Below, one piece after another: positions 45,025 to 58,300 of a stretch of DNA of 64,000 nt; the first letter of the stretch is position 1, and the number at the start of each line of letters is the position of its first letter. The notes under the pieces were generated by a model. That model saw only the letters and a program-made list of their open reading frames with translations, did no database searches and was not told the DNA's origin. Made by a program: the position numbers and the translations under genes. Origin of the DNA: Ophiocordyceps camponoti-saundersi (nom. inval.) (Eukaryota; Ascomycota; Sordariomycetes; Hypocreales; Ophiocordycipitaceae); assembly GCA_003339415.1 (NCBI GenBank), contig PDHQ01000126.1, forward strand, positions 29,457-93,456, in the 5' to 3' direction.

Positions 45025-45610
45025 TCAAAAAGGTATCATCTCCTGAATCAACTCCTTGGGAATGCCATTAACAGCAAACCATTCCGAATCCTTCCCCACG
45101 TCCGACGAAACCCCTAGTTTTCTCCGAGCATCTTTGAGAGAGAAGAAGCTCCAAACGATCTCCTTCTGATCGGTATAGTCGAGGACCGGCATGTGAACAG
45201 TACGACGATGCTCTCCGTCGTCTATATCAATAACCGATCGCTGCGGAGACTCAATGAGAATAACCGCGATGAAAACATCGCTATGTCCTCTGTTTACAAG
45301 AGATATAGCATAATCCTGAGCATCGACTTGAAGATGAAGATTCATCGTCAATATCAAGACTGACTTCAGCCAAGACCCGGGTAAGGCGAGCTATAAGGAC
45401 ATGCTCACTCATATTATCGTAAACCGAAATCAACGGCGTATAGTCAAAAGACCGATCTTTCCAATCCAGGTGTCTTTCAACGATGTCAAAGTTCAGCCAG
45501 CTGCTAGTCGTGAGGTCTTGGCCGGCGCCCGGGGCTTGGAAGCCGTGGTCATCATTGTAGATGGTGAATGATTGGGTGCTCTGTGCGCGATAGAAGCGTT
45601 GAGGATTCAT
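45025..45610 (-). CDS. Hypothetical FYRA/ISVY-domain protein, possibly ADP-ribosyltransferase-like fold
   Basis: Minus-strand exons 45610-45365 and 45315-45025 are joined by a 49-nt intron (GTCAGT donor, TTGAC branch point, CTCAG acceptor, phase 0). The product has 178 residues from MNPQRFYRAQ. Blocks are RFYRAQSTQSF, DDHGFQAPGAG, ERHLDWKDR, TPLISVYDNMSEHVLIARL, HSDVFIAVILIE and the end DSEWFAVNGIPKELI. I know this block order from a large group of uncharacterised fungal proteins (DUF7587-like). The order of an Arg near the start, a Ser-containing strand in the middle and an acidic-x-Glu before Gly-Ile-Pro recalls R-S-E class mono-ADP-ribosyltransferases. That is inference and no activity is claimed. 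The frame is open to about 45728, so an upstream exon with the hydrophobic segment TFIVLSIALSLM may exist. Confidence 0.5.
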
Positions 45611-46265
45611 GAGGGATAAAGCGATACTGAGTACGATGAAGGTGGCAGCTGAAACTTGGCTAAGAAGACAGGACAAGAGCTGAAGATTCAACAACTCTGT
45701 TTCGAGACGGCCAAGTTCATGGGCTATTTACAGCTTCTCGCTATACCATCCATCGTCATCGCTTGCTGCTTGTGCCTGATTCCAAGAGTCTTGGAGTGAG
45801 GCTGTGCCTTGTCTGCGGACAACTGCAACGTCCGCGTCCTACCTATCATCTTGCTGATGTGGCGTCATAGGGCGAGAATTAAGGAGAGCGAGCCCAAGCT
45901 CCTGAGGCGGCGTTTGTTCACTGACACGGCATGTGAGACGCCGTGTGCCCTGTGCAACTGTCCGCCCTGACCTGTTCATGTGTACGAGCCATGTTGTGCT
46001 ATGGGACGAGTTGTCGGTTGAACGACGTTTCGGAACTACAAGTCACCAATCCTCGTCTTCGAGCCTTGCCTGATGCCTCGCACACCAGACATCTCCCCTA
46101 TGTTCACGAGCAAAGACAGCGGACAATGACAGCACAGCATACGCCGTCACGACATCTGCTCGAGTCCAGCAGCTTCCGAGTAGCACAAAACGTCAACGTC
46201 TCGGATAGCCCCTTATCAACTGCTTCCCAGTCCGACGATGGCCTCTGCTGCCACGTTACACCGCC
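45611..46265. other. Intergenic region, no gene seen
   Basis: A spacer upstream of the FYRA/ISVY-type gene and downstream of GCN1. A 150-residue plus-strand frame (45943-46395) runs into the GCN1 3' coding end and has no protein-like features. Confidence 0.5.
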
Positions 46266-49200
46266 TCACGAAAAGCTCTCACCAGCTACCTCGAGCTTGC
46301 CTACGCTCCAAATCTCCTTTTCGTCCTCCTGCTCGTCGTTGGATAAGCCCAAACCTCCTTGCCCCCCTTCGGCCTCTCTCCTTTCCCTGGCCTGAGTGCC
46401 AAGTCTGAGTGCTACCCGCTTGAAGTAGTCGCTCATACTACGCTTCGTATTCGCCGGCAGATCTGCCCCGGAGCCGGCCATAAACTTGTCGAATACTCGG
46501 CTCTCCTCATCCGCCACGCTGAACAGCTCGACGAACGCGGCCTCTGCAGCCAGCTTCACCGGAATGACCAGGTCTCTGACGCTGGCGAAGATGGGCGGAG
46601 CCAAAAGGGGTACGTGAGGTCGCACCATTTCCATGTTTGTCCTGCTGAGCGTTCGCACAATGACGAGAGCCAACCGTCGGGAATCGGCCGGATTACCGGG
46701 CTCGATGGTCTTGGCGAGGGCCTCGAACACCTTCTTCGTAGACTCGAAGCTCTTAGGCGGAGACGAGAGCAACATCTTGCCCGTCGCCAAGATGAAGTTA
46801 TCGGCAATGTAGGTCTGTAAAGGAAAGCACAAAGGTCAGCAAAGCGTCGAGTACTCACTGCTTAGCTAGGAGCCTGCTCACGCTCTTGCTGGCCAAGCCC
46901 AGGCAGAGTAGGCTGGGCAGCTCATCGGCCATGGCGCTGTGGAGGAGTGTGTCCGGTGATTCCACCAGCACTGCGTTGAGGGCAACCGCCGAAGAGTTGC
47001 TGATGTGAGTAGTTAGGACCCTGTTTTTCAGCAGAGTCATGGCCGCCTCCTCGGGCACGTTCTTGATGAGGGCCCCCAAAAGCTTCGCGTTCGTAACGGT
47101 CATCTTGTCGTCACCCTCACCAGCCTCCATGTCGATCAAGGAGAGCACGGCGGACCGTGAGGTTTCACCCATGTTAGACCCTGCGCGGCTGATGACCTCG
47201 AAAAGAGCCTTGAGCATGGCGGTCTTCACCCCGCTGTCCGTCGTCTTCGACCCGGTCACCAGCTCCGAGACGAGAGGGTCGATACGCGGTGTGTACTTGA
47301 TCAGGGTCCCCAAGGCCTTCGCCGCTCTCGTCCTCAGCACCTCGCTAGACGGGTCCGCCAGAGACTTGGCAAACGTCCGCTGCAGCTGCGGCAAAAAAGG
47401 CTTGAGCGCCGTGGGCATCTTATCTAGCAGGTTGCTGAGCGTGAGTAGGATGGCTGATTTGACCTCGGTAGAGCGCTCTGACACTATTCGGATCAAGGGA
47501 CCTGTCATTTGCGTGACGAAGGGCTTGAGCGCAGGCTCGCTGGTCCTGTCGACAATATCCGAAATCCCCAGCGCCGCCTGTACTTTCTGCTCCGTCGTCC
47601 CGTTCATGAGGCCCTGCAGAAAGATTGGCAGTATGGCGTTGACACCCTTGGGAAGCTCAAACCCGCGAAGGTTTGCACCCGGAACGCCAACCCGCTGAAG
47701 CGCCTGTCTGGTCGACATGACAAGCGATTCCATTTCCTCCTTTCTGAGTCTCTTGGTGAACTCGCTGAGGGCTCCCCAGGCAGTCTTGACAACGTCCGGA
47801 TCCCCGTCGTCGAATAAAATCAACAATGAGCGAACAATGTCTTGATTGTATCGCGAGTAGTCGACGTCGGTCGCGGAGAAGAAGTTCCCCAGATGTCGCG
47901 CCGTCGACGCCCTGCGCAGGTGGTCCTCGTGTTTCAGGAGCCCCAACAAAACGTTCATTACCGTGTTGAGGCCGTCGTATTCGTCGATAGACTGGATGAC
48001 AATGTCGAAGGATGCCTCCAGTTGTTCCCGGAGATCCTCATCTTGGCATTTGATCTCGTTCTCCATCAACGAGTTGATAATATTGGGCAAACGTCTGTTC
48101 ATAGCAGCGCCGGCAACCTTGGACAAGGAGGCCAAGGCCTTGGCGTTGAAGGCGGATATGGGCGGCGAGATCAGAGTAGGGATGAGGTTCGGGAGTATGA
48201 TATTAGATCGTGTGCTTTCAGTGAGAAGTGTGAGCAGAGCCGAAAGAGCGTTCTCCGCCTCCTTCTCCGACTGCAGGAGATTGAGAAGGTGGGGAAGAAC
48301 CTGATCGACAGGTCGCTTGCCGAGGATCTGCTGTAGCGAATCAAAAGCCTCCGCCGCCGCCTCCCTGACCTCCTCGTCCGAGTCTGTAAGCGCGGTGCGT
48401 ACGACCGAGATGAGAGTCTTCTCGTGGTCCTCTAGAGCCTCTGGTGATGCCGACGAGATGAGCTCTCGGAGAGCTAGGCAGATTCCCTCCTTCGCGCTCG
48501 AGTCCGTCGACGCTTGAAGGCCTTGCTCCAAAGTTGGCAACAAGCTGGACAGGACGCCGTCGCCCGCCTTGCGGATCAGCTCTCCCAGCGCGTTACTGGC
48601 GATGACCTTGTGCTCCATATTGGAGCTGCCAAGGCGTCTGATGAGCAGCTGCGTGAGGGTCGGAACCAACTCCTTCAACGTCCTGGGGCTAGGAACTAGG
48701 ACCTTCCACACCGACATGGCGGCCGAACGGACGGCTCCGGCAGTGTCGCAACGGCAGACGTAGAGAGCGGAAAGTATCTTGTTTCGCTTCTCCTCCCCGA
48801 GTACTTCCTTGAGCGAGACACCTGCCTCTCTTTCGTCTTCTTCGTCCTCCTCCTCCTCGTTCTCGGCCGTGGCCTTGACACCAGTGAGGTTGAACAGAAG
48901 ATCTCCAACGAGCTCCACGGAGCTGAGCCGGATCCTGTAACTATCGTCGGCCAGACCGCGCTCCAGCTCCGGCAGCAGAAGATCGATGGCCCGCATGGCG
49001 AAATTCTTCACCAGTAGCCGGCCGGCTCGGAGGGCTGTCTCCCGGATCGATTCCACATCGTCGGCCAAGCCTGCCAATATAGGCGGCACAATGCGACCAA
49101 GGTAGCTAGAAAAGCTGTTGCCGAAACAGACAGGAAGGAATATGAAAAGCGACATGAAGCCCTCCCGGACTGCGGGCTTGGACGACTCGACGTTTTGCAG

Positions 49201-52200
49201 GATCGTCGGCAGCGTCTCCTCTAATCTGCTCGTTCCTAGCCCCGCCAGCACCTCACTGAGTGCCTGGGCAGAGCCAAGACGGTCGCCAGCGCCAGTATCC
49301 GACTTGAGAGTTTGCATCAAGCCGGGGATAAGATCGGGCAAGGCGTCTTCGCCGAGTTTCTCCACGAGTGATCCAAGTGCTCTGGACGCCGTAGCCCGAG
49401 TCGTCGGCACCGGGTCGACAGCGGCACCCTTCAGTCCGGCAACGAGGATGGGAAGATGTGCAACGATATCTTTCTTCTCCGTCAGATGAGCCAAGCTGCC
49501 GATGACTTGAGCGGCCTTCCGCTTGGTGCCAGAGCGACCACTCAAGCCGCGCTGCAGGATACGGGCAATTAATGCCAGCGACGGGGCGTCCAGGTAGTGT
49601 ATGAACTGCACCCCGATGAGACTTTCAAGTGCCTCGTCTCCGTATCTGGTGGGGTCGCTGAGAGCTTTCAAGAGTACGTCGACAAGGCCCTTGATCTCTG
49701 GGTTGCTGATGACTTCACCGAAGCGCTTCAAACTGCGGTTGGCGGCGGCCCGGACCTCCTTGTGACTGTCGTTGAGCACGCCGCTCAGGGGAGGGATAAT
49801 GTCCGGCAGGCTGTTGGCCAGCTGGTTGGGGTCGAGGTAGGCCATGGCACCGAGGAGGTCGCATGCACCTCGCTTGCTACGCCACTGCTGGTCATCAAGC
49901 CCCTCGAGTAGAGTCGGCATGATCTGCTGGACGCCGTAGGAGCTCAGCTTGCCGAAACACGCCTTGGCGGCGGCGAGACAGGCATCTCGCACGTCGCTGT
50001 TGCTGTCGCCGAAGCCGCTGAGTAGCGTAGGGACGATCTGAATCACATACGGCTCGAATAGGCGACCAAGTATCGTAGACAGCAGCTCAAACGCCAGGAG
50101 GGCGGCCTCTCGTTGATTGGCATCTTTCTTGTTATCCATGGCTCCCTTGAGCGTTGACATAATTCGGTAATCTCTGAGCGTCGAGATGCCTCTGCCGAGA
50201 ATCAAACCTGCAAGGCCGTACGCGGCGCCTCTTTGAGTGGCGTATTTCTTGGAGTTGAGCAACTGATCCATAACCTGATCAAAGTACTTGGACGACTGGT
50301 CAGCACAAGCCCTAACGAGCGGCGGCAGACACTCGGCGATCGCAAACTGCACTGTTTCTGACGGAGTGCTGAGCGTTGCTAGCAGTCGTTCGATCACAAT
50401 CGGTATCTTGCCATCGCCCGGTTTCAGATGTTGTGCCAGTGCTCCGTAGATGATGATGACGGCCTCGTTGACCCTGTCAGCAGCATCGCTGCCCTTGTCG
50501 GGCTGTTCCAGTATGCGCTCAAACTTCTTCATCAGCTCATCGATCATACCCTTCCCATGAACCTCGGCAGCCCGGACCGCAGCATCCAACATTTCTCGCC
50601 GAACAGCGTCGTTCTTGTCTCCTAGGGGGCCTGATTCAATAAGGAAGTCGAAAAGGTCGTCAAGCTGTCTCTTGTCCATGACGGAGACGAGCTCTTTGAA
50701 GGCCACAGCGATTCCGTGTCTGGCCTCCCAGGGATCGGACAGATCCATCTTCTTTGGCATCCCGAACTCATCAAGCTGTTGTACCTTGGGGACTGCAAGC
50801 TCGAGGTACGTGGACTTGAGGCGAGGCATGACATCTTCCAGTGACTCCTTATGCAGCGAAGCCGAACTCGCCAGAGAGCGCGCTGCTGCTCCTCGGAGCT
50901 GGAGATCCTTGCTGGTCAGGTACGGTAACATTTTGATGGGTACCGTGACATCGGTTTTGAAGCCACTCTCGTCCCAGATCTCCTTGCCGAGTTCACAGTT
51001 TTCTTCCACGGCGTCGTGACATGCCAGCCACACCTGATCGCAGTAGCGGAGCTCGCTCATGTCAATCTCGGCACTGATTGATTGCAGCACAGCTGCCCTT
51101 ACAGCAGCCTGAGATACGATTGCTCCTTTTGCCAGCACCATCATTTCGCTTTCTTTCATGTTGGGCGCTATGCAGCGACAGGCGTCGGCGAAGCAGTCCT
51201 TGACGAGTTTGTAATGTTGCGCATATCTTTGCATTGCCTGGATGAGCGCTGTCAGGAGTTCTGCTCGCGGCACGACTTCATCTTCGCAAGCGTTTGTGTG
51301 AAGCGAAAGAAACTCAAAAGCAAGCACAAGTTGCGCATCTCGGTCGTCGTCTTCAAGTCCGAATCCGCCTTGATCGAGGACAGCCAGGACAAGCGGGAGG
51401 GCGTAAATCAACGACACCACGTCAAACGGCCGTTGATCTGCGGCAAATCGGATGCGATAAAGTACTCTTGTGACGAGGTCACCGAGTTGCTCGGAGACGT
51501 ATTCCTCCGGTACTGACAGGCCTCGAGCTCGAAGAGTGGCCACTCCGATCGACTGTCGAACAAATCCGAGCCGCGCCGTGACCTTTGCCGAGCAGGCAAT
51601 GTACGCCAACGAAGCCGCATCCCCTATAATGAGGCCGGCGCCGGCGTCCAAGATACCAAGTAGTAACGCGACGGCAGTACCAAGCCACAGCTTCGCATCT
51701 GTCGGTGGCCCAGTGGCCAAGGACTTGATGAAGCCGACGCCACGCATCAGCCTTGCTTCGGCTTTTCGGACGGAGTCCCTGATTTGTGACTCCTTTTTCA
51801 ACTGAGCGTTGACCTTTTGCGTCTCTTCCGATGTGAGCTTCCTCTGTTGTCCCTTCTTCTGTTCTAACTGAACTCTGAGTTCTTCTTCCCATTTCAATAT
51901 GTCATAATCTTTGTCATTTTTGTTAGGGATCTTGCCCTGCTTTTGCTTCGTGAGAACGTCGACGAAACATGTGCCCTCTGGCGTTCTGAAGATGGCTGCC
52001 TCCATGGGACCGAATCCGCGAACAAGGCTGGCATCAAGATCCTCACTGGCGAGCTTCATTAATCGCGGGATTACCAGATCGGGAGCGACAAAGGCCAGTT
52101 CGGCGGCAGCATTGTACGCAGCTTGTTTGATCACGCTCGACTAAGGATTGACACTCAGAAACCAACGGACAAGCAAGACATTGAACAAGAACATACCTGC

Positions 52201-54449
52201 GGCTCCAACGTCGTCGTTCGCTCGACCTCCTGTAACAGCTCATCTAGGCGGTCGTGCGCAAGTTTTCCTGGATCGATGGACATTCGAAGACACAAATCAA
52301 TCCAACTGGATCGCGGTACGAGTTCGTGACGTGAGAGAACCAGTAAAGCACAAGCTTGCGACTCCAAAACTTTCCTTTCGATCTCACGTCCACGTTTCAC
52401 AAGCTCGCCAGGCTCAGGACATATGGATTTGAGAACGTTGATGAGGTTTGATCGCTCCACTTTGCCATCTCCCTCTTTCACTTCAGAGCGCATCAAGTCG
52501 CTCCACAAGTACTCAGTGACGATGCGGAACACTATTGTCGGATTCTGCATGTAGAGCGTAGATAACGAAGCTACCGCCTCTTGCTGCACGCCTGGTGGGA
52601 CGCTGCTGGAGGTAATCAGGTATACCATGGCATCTGACCAAGCCAGTGTGACCTCCTTGTCGGCCGATTTGTCAATTTTGAGCATGACAGAGGACAGGGC
52701 GCGATTCAGCCACTGCAACTCTTCTGCCGAGCTGATCTTGCTGTAGATCCGATGGTTCAACAGAAACGCCTGCTTCGTGACCAATGACATGGCCTGAGTA
52801 AAAATACCTGCTTTCGTCAAGGCGGTTGAGGCCGCAGAGCCAGCAAATTGTCGCTGTAAAGCTGGTGCCAAGGCCGCAATGATGTATGCACCGACGAGAA
52901 TACCGCTTTGAGCAGCAGAGGCAGCGTTGGAGACGACCTCTTCGAGATTGGCAATGAACTTAGGAACTACCGCCTCCACGAACAGGGTCATGCCCGGATG
53001 GGGTTCTTTGTGTTCAAGCGATTGCAGGATGCCCCCAACTCGGAGCATCCAGAGCCGCCGCGAGGCTGCCTTTTTATCCGTGAGACACTTGCAGAGGGAA
53101 TCCTGGATTTGCTTTTCTACATCTTGTCCCACCTCGAGCAGCATCGTAAGGGAACGTGCCAGGGCGGCGGCCTCGGCTGCCAGAGCTGCTTCGTTGCCCT
53201 CCTTGGATGCCACCATGATGAGCGTGGAGGAAGCGCTGCGTGCCCCTTTCTCTGAAAAAGGAGTTGCCTGCAGCATCTCTGCATGAAGAACCCTCTGTTC
53301 AGGAGAAGCGAGCTTTCCGGAAGCAAGAGGATTGGCGATCTCGCCAATAAGAGAGTCCATAACTTGCAGATCAGAGCAGTGTGCCGCTATGGCTCGGTAG
53401 ACCTCGATGACACCCTTACGAACAGAAGGGTTGCTGGATTTGACGGCATTCAGGAGGGGCTTCAGAAGTTTGCCGCTTAAAGTGGCGGATAGGTCCATGG
53501 CGTCGGGAAGTGATGTCACGAGGGGTTTGAGAACGCCTCCAAGGATGACTTCAGGCGCGCGGAGCAAAGCCTTCTCGATGGCCGGAATTAGGTGTCCGTT
53601 AACCTCTTCCAGGGTAATGAAATGGCTGAAAAAGTCGTCCAGCCCAGATGCAATGTGCTCAGGCAGCGGAGTTCGAGAGTTGACAATTTCTCGGATGTAA
53701 AACTCGATGTACTCTGACTTTTTCTCTTCTAGAAGCGGCTTCAGCGCCTCCTGGCGAGCACAAACCCCGGCGATGACACCCAGAATAGGGGCATTTTTCG
53801 CCATAGGATGGTTACCCTTGGCCGTGAGTGCCGATACAGCCATGTGCAAGTTCTCTGTCCGCAACTGGGAATGCGCAAGAAGTTTGCGAAATCCTCTTCT
53901 AGATACGACCATGGCAGATCGGACGAGGCCGCCCCTGGCGTCTGGCTGCAGACATTTGTCCATGGCTTCGACATCGGCCGAGAGCACAAGGCTACTGATC
54001 GACTGCCAGCGAGAAGATCCGGCGAGTTGCTGCATGAAGATACTGCACCATTCTACCAAAGCAAATGCACTCGACACAGCTATGCCTGGCTTCTGGCTCT
54101 CCTCGCGTAAGGTGCCAGCCAAAGTCGAGAGCGTGTCAACGTTCGCACCGGCGTTGATCGCCGAAGCAAGGCATTTCTGCACAGCTATGCGAGATTCTCG
54201 ATCGTGGTATAGGGCATGCGTGCCGAAGAGGAGGTATAAGAGGACGAGGAGGGTCGACTGGTCCGGCGCTGGGAGCACCTTGTTAGCGCTTTGTCAGATG
54301 CGAACTTGAGCCAGATTATTGCTACATCTTTCGCTTATCAGATCTTCGATTTGCCGCAGCTGAGCGATGCGATCGGCTATCGAGGAAGAGGCCAGCGCAT
54401 TTTGTATAGCCAGCACGTCGAGGCTGACGCCAGCCATAGCTTCAGACAT
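46266..54449 (-). CDS. GCN1: Gcn1, ribosome-associated activator of the Gcn2 kinase
   Basis: Four minus-strand exons: 54449-54326, 54268-52197, 52140-46882 and 46814-46266. Introns are 57, 56 and 67 nt. Junctions read ISER|SPDQSTLL, TLEPQ|SSVIKQAA and LASKS|TYIADNF. The product has 2667 residues, the normal length for Gcn1. It is a HEAT-repeat solenoid; the centre carries the eEF3-like repeats (for example RGAAYGLAGLILGRGISTLR and DQQWRSKRGACDLLGAMAYL), and later repeats include the region that binds the RWD domain of Gcn2. The end, DYFKRVALRLGTQARERREA then GLGLSNDEQEDEKEIWSVGK, is strongly conserved in fungi. Gcn1 senses stalled or collided ribosomes with Gcn20 and drives eIF2alpha phosphorylation. 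The gene is divergent from the DHX29-type helicase. Confidence 0.96.
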
Positions 54450-55341
54450 TGTGGGTGACTGACGAGGGCATCGAGAGCTCAGTAAGGCTCTTTCGGGGGG
54501 CGGGTATCGCAGACGAGGATATTTACAGAGAATACAAGGGAGGCGGACTGAACGGGCGCCTCCCTCGGCCGGCAAATAAAGAGTGTTGAAGATTCGATAA
54601 CCAGCTACCTAGTTGTCTCCAGCGCCGAAAATAACCCGTCAATGAGGTTGCTCACCGCCCGGCAAGTCGGGACCGGAAGACTATATATCCGATCGCTTTC
54701 CATCTCTATCCGTACGGCCAATTGGTGCGGATAGTCTTGGGAACATCACCATGCTGATCGTCATGTTGAATGCCGATAACGAGAGACTCATGCCACGAAC
54801 AAGTCCAAATACACAGCACTTCTATCACTTGGCCCAGCTTCAGGCGCCCACATATCGATAAGACAGGAAGCGAGAGTATTTGCTCCGAAGTTACAGCAGC
54901 TGATGCCTTTGTTGAGGGGGGCAAAGCTGATGCTGTTCTGTGCCGTGCCGTTAATAAATGTGTGGACACTTTGAGTGGGCAGGCCAGCGGGCAACGCCCT
55001 ATTAGCACAACCGTCTTTGACCAACCTCAACGGTCCACTCCTAGTCCTGCAACTGTGCGTTCTGTGGACCGGACATTCGCGCAGCTCGGGCCCAACAGCT
55101 GCTACTCACGTGACGCGCTTGGGCCGGACGGACGAACTGCCAGTCAACGCGTCTGTTCGCTGGTATCTGCGACGACGGCAATCGGATCGTGTTTTCACGG
55201 CTTCCTTCATCAACTGAATTCCTTCTTCCTTATCCTTGCCGGGTAGCTCGACGATACGAAGGGGCAGCCTTGCCTGTTCCTACTTTCCTGCCTCGCTGCA
55301 TATCTAGCTCCCACCTAGCTTTACTTGGAAACGACGCCACC
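54450..55341. promoter_or_regulatory. Divergent promoter region of GCN1 and the DHX29-type helicase
   Basis: 892 bases separate the two start codons. The helicase start has a textbook context (GCCACCATGG). No gene is seen; short frames of up to 158 codons show no domain. Confidence 0.55.
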
Positions 55342-58300
55342 ATGGCCGGCACGAAGAAGAAGAAGAAGCCCGCCGCTAACCCGGCTCGAGGCTTCGCGAC
55401 GACTTCAATAGCTTCTAAACCCCGACCCGAGACGGACACAAAGTCTCCGTCAGCCAAAGACGTCGATGTGTCCAAGGCCAAACAAGAAGCGGCCAACGGC
55501 GCCCCAACATCTGCCACGACTCAGCAGCAGAAGCCATCCGAAGCTCCGTTGAGCGCCGAAGATTTCGAAAGGCAGCTAGAGGAGTCGGAGCTGCAGCTCC
55601 TGGTCGAGAAGCATGCCCCACGCGCCAAGCGGGATGCGCAACGTCAACGCTCTCGCCTGGAAACGGATCGCCGCCTGCTACGTGGTCAGGCCGACACCGT
55701 CAACATACCCAAGTGGCTACCTCAGGACCTTTTTGATCATGTTCTCGACCTCATAGAGGCTGAGACTCGCTTCTCTGCCTCGAGCATTTCGTCCGAGAAT
55801 GCAGGGAGCGGCAAGATGCCGCCTGAGGAAGACATGATCTTTCGTCTGTGGACCCTGCGTCAGACACTCGATTCTGTCGGCTTTCCAGAGCCTCGGATCG
55901 AGGCTGTGCTGCTGCATATAATCGACATTGCTCCCCATGTGTCCGCCGCCACCAAAGACTCCATTTGGGGATTGGACGAGGCCTTGGAGTGGATGGCTCG
56001 CCAGTGTAGCCCTGACGAGCTTCCCTCGTATGAGACAAAGAGCAAGCCGGTCGCTAAAGGTACTTATTTCACCCTCAGGCGCTCTCGCGTGTTCTAACCC
56101 ACTCCCCCTAAGATGCCATCGCCGACACTCCTCTTGTGCAAATTAGCCGCGCTAGAGACAAAGACGTCCAGAAAAAGGCCAACGGGAATGGGCGTTCTGG
56201 GAAGAAGCCACCGAAAAAAGTTGTGGTGACTTATGACGATGACATAGATCCCGAAGATCTGGTTCCTGAATATGTTGCCACCATGTCTCAGCTTATGCTG
56301 CTTAGCCGCAGTCAGGTTCCAATTAAGACGGGACAGCATCAAGATCAAGCCGACGATGACGAAAGACTGGGGATGGAAATACTGGAGGCCAAATTGCGCA
56401 AGATCGAAAGCGACATCCTTTTCGACAAGCACGTAGCTGACCAGCTTTGGAAGGCGGAGAAGGCAGTTCTCGAGAAGCGATCTGCTGCCACAAGGCGAAA
56501 CCACCAAAATTCGACCCGTGAGGAGACCAAGAAGTCTCCTCCGGCTGCTGAAATCAAGTCTTCGGACGATGATGACGTTGTTGCCGAGGCCGAGCGTGTG
56601 GCCGCCGAGATCTTGGCAGATGATGCAGAGGACAGCTTTGATGGCGTTGTCGGTCTGTTCGAGTCTCTTCCTCAAAACGAGGTGGACGCACAAACTGGCA
56701 AGACACAGACAGTGGTGAAATCATCTGGCGGCACGAGAGTCGAGATACGAGACTTTGGGGATTGGTCTGGCATTCAACCCCGGAGAATTCTCGAAGAAGC
56801 CTGTCGATCGAAGTAAGCCGTTCCAATGCCTGCCGATACCGGTACTTAACTTACACGAGCGCAGAGATGTGTCCGTCAAGATCCACTACCAAATTGTTTC
56901 AGAGACGTCGTGGGCAAGTCGTCACTCGATCGATATTGAGTGGACAAAGCCGCAGGAACCGCCTCTAGATTCACCCGTGTCCGACGTTGAGATATCTGCG
57001 GATCAGAATCGATTTACCTTGACGATGCTCAGTGTGGCCACTCCAGATGCCAAGCAGTCCGAGGCGTATGTTGCTACGGCGGCCCTTTTCCATGTCTTCA
57101 GCAGCAACTCGAGAGAGGAAAAGGTGGCACTTCGACTTCCCCCGGTGTGGCGAGACTTGTGGAACGAAATGAATGACGCCAAAAGAGACCGACTAGCTGC
57201 AAAAGACCGCGTCGCAGTCAAAGCTCTGCGGTCGTTGGTCAGGCAGCGCCATGATCAGGAGCTCGAAGACGGTGTCATTCTGCAGGGTGCTTTTCGCGGC
57301 CGAGTTACGCCCAAGGGAGGCCAGGACTCGACCGAAAATGGGCACGATCGAAAGAAGCATGCACTTGCCGGTGTTGAAGAATTCAAGAAGATCTGGGCTG
57401 ATAAGTCGGGAGCACCCAAGTTTCAGGCCATGCTCGTAAGTATCTACAGTTTGTCATGATTCGATTCAACACGATAAGCTGACTGGTCCTGCAGGCATCG
57501 AGAAAGCAGCTGCCCATGTGGCAGTTCAGGCCTCAAGTCCTTGATGCCGTAGACAAGAACCAGGTGGTCATCATATGTGGTGAAACCGGCTGGTAGGTTA
57601 AGATCAACCGAAGAAGCGTGCGAGATGCTGATGTACCGCAGCGGTAAGAGCACTCAAGTGCCATCGTTCCTGTTGGAGCATGAGCTCAGCCAAGGGAAGT
57701 CGTGCAAGATTTATTGCACGGAACCTCGGCGAATCTCAGCCATATCGCTGGCCAAACGGGTCAGCGAGGAGTTGGGAGAGAACAAGGGGGATTTGGGCAC
57801 CAGTCGCTCTCTTGTCGGCTACTCGATCAGGCTCGAGGCAAACACAACCCGCGAGACTCGCCTCGTGTATGCCACAACGGGTATCGTCATGCGGATGCTG
57901 GAGGGCTCAAACGACCTCCGCGAGGTGACGCATCTAGTGCTCGACGAGGTGCACGAGCGAACCATCGACAGCGACTTTCTGCTCATCGTGCTCAAGCGGC
58001 TCTTGACGCAGCGTAAAGACTTGAAGGTGGTGCTCATGTCGGCGACCGTCGACGCCGAGCACTTCTCGAGCTATCTCGGCGGAGCGCCGATCCTCAAAGT
58101 GCCAGGCCGGACGTTTCCCGTGGACGTCCGCTACCTTGAGGACGCCATCGAGATGACCGGCTACAGCCCCAGCGGCCCGCCGAGCGACAAGATGATTGAC
58201 CTTGACGATGACGCCCTGGAGGACGAGACCAAAGGCCCCAAGAGCGACCTATCGCAGAGCCTCTCGGCGTATTCGACCAAGACTCGCGCCACGCTGTCTC

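Noticed and set aside
45943..46395. 150-codon plus-strand frame
   Set aside because: Overlaps the conserved 3' coding end of GCN1 in antisense and has no recognisable sequence.
46855..46881. GCN1 ending at the TGA at 46855
   Set aside because: Reading through gives an abrupt end (LLAKQ). Splicing at 46881 restores the strongly conserved Gcn1 C-terminus.
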